A stretch of DNA of 64,000 nucleotides from Sinonovacula constricta. Its lineage: Eukaryota > Mollusca > Bivalvia > Cardiida > Solecurtidae. Shown here one piece after another: positions 63,075-64,000 of the stretch. The notes beneath the pieces are model-generated. The model was not told where the DNA came from. It did not search any database and worked only from the letters and a program-made list of their open reading frames with translations. The stretch spans positions 30,380,426-30,444,425 of the forward strand of contig CM017559.1 in the NCBI GenBank assembly GCA_007844125.1, written 5' to 3'. The translations under genes were made by a program, and so were the position numbers. The first letter of the stretch is position 1. Every line of letters starts with the position of its first letter.

Positions 63075-63685
63075 GTAGAAATGTTACAGCATTGGCTGGT
63101 TGTTTGGAACTGTGCTACTGACTGACAGGCATCTGGGATGGAGAGGTAGAGTTTATATTTTTTGTCAAATATAGGATTGTTGGTTGTTTGGAACTGTGCT
63201 ATTGACTGACAGGCATCTGGGATGGAGAGGTAGAGTTTATATTTTTTGTCAAATATAGGATTGTTGGTTGTTTGGAACTGTGCTATTGACTGACAGGCAT
63301 CTGGGATGAAGAGGTAGAGTTTATATTTTTTGTCAAATATAGGATTGTTGGTTGTTTGGAACTGTGCTATTGACTGACAGGCATCTGGGATGGAGAGGTA
63401 GAGTTAATATTTTTTGTCAAATATAGGATTGTTGATTGTTTGGAACTGTGCTATTGACTGACAGGCATCTGGGATGAAGAGGTAGAGTTTATATTTTTTG
63501 TCAAATATAGGATTGTTGGTTGTTTGGAACTGTGCTATTGACTGACAGGCATCTGGGATGGAGAGGTAGAGTTTATATTTTTTGTCAAATATAGGATTGT
63601 TGGTTGTTTGAAATGTGATACTGACTGACAGGCATCTGGGATGGAGAGGTAGAGTTAATATTTTTTGTCAAATATAGGATGAGAC
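63075..63685. repeat. 84-bp tandem array upstream of exon A
   Basis: Seven units at exact 84-base spacing (ggaactgtg at 63106, 63190, 63274 and so on), each with gactgacaggcatctgggat and ttgtcaaatataggattg. The last unit is diverged. The array lies in the channel intron about 40 bases from the exon A acceptor. Confidence 0.93.
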
Positions 63686-64000
63686 TGCAGTCCATCGTGC
63701 CCAATCTGAGTCTTAGATGATTTTTAAACTTCTGGTGTGCGGTTAATCACAAATCTTAAAATCAATTAAAAAAAGTTCTAATTTTGAGGTCTTACGATCA
63801 CTGCTAAGTGCATTTAAAAAAACTATCATAAGTGAGATTGGTAGCATATCGATCAAAAGCACTCTTAAGATTTAAGAGAAATTTCACTCTAAAAGTAAAA
63901 TCCGAAATGTTAATAAAAAACTATTAAGAAGGAAAACCATTCTTAAGAGAATATAAGTTTCTTAAGATTTATGATGAAATGCACCCCTAATTGGTTGGAT
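63686..64000. other. Channel intron at window edge, nothing recognised
   Basis: AT-rich sequence with several cttaag motifs. It may be part of a repeat cut by the window edge. Confidence 0.3.

Overview
This is AT-rich metazoan DNA with small spliced exons, long introns, tRNA-derived SINEs, MITEs and many minisatellites. The repertoire points to a lophotrochozoan, most likely a bivalve mollusc: an invertebrate-type NaV2 channel, molluscan-style MULE transposases with a PHD-like zinc finger, and several short tRNA-headed SINE families. The species assignment is inference.

Two genes can be built exon by exon with conserved splice sites and matching phases. (1) AK6 (adenylate kinase 6/CINAP), plus strand, 10949-22860, four coding exons, 175 residues, complete. 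(2) A four-domain voltage-gated cation channel of the NaV2 type (BSC1/DSC1/sodium channel 60E group), minus strand, 63039-32431. It has 17 coding exons covering the end of the domain I-II linker through the C terminus (about 1,410 residues). Domain I and the N terminus lie beyond the right edge. The pore residues of domains II, III and IV read E, E, A, and the III-IV linker carries MFL in place of IFM. The two genes are transcribed towards each other, with about 8 kb of gene-free DNA between them (about 24.1-32.4 kb).

Layout: 1-7.6 kb, gene-poor, with a probable hAT-like element and SINEs; 7.6-7.74 kb, one orphan coding-like exon; 9.6-10.9 kb, an imperfect long inverted repeat just upstream of AK6; 10.9-24.1 kb, AK6, whose 9.8-kb intron 1 holds a MULE with 10-bp target duplications inserted in a SINE, plus a second MULE remnant; 24.1-32.4 kb, intergenic with two TTAA-flanked MITEs and the probable channel 3' UTR; 32.4-63.0 kb, the channel, whose introns contain MITEs, SINEs and large tandem arrays; 63.06-63.7 kb, an 84-bp tandem array.

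The most unusual signals are in the channel gene. Seven extra tandem copies of one 3' splice site with the first exonic bases lie upstream of a domain III exon. Diverged partial copies of the domain II pore exon lie in tandem in its upstream intron. A candidate 18-nt frame-neutral microexon sits in the II-III linker. I see no bacterial-style system, CRISPR array or bona fide RNA gene.
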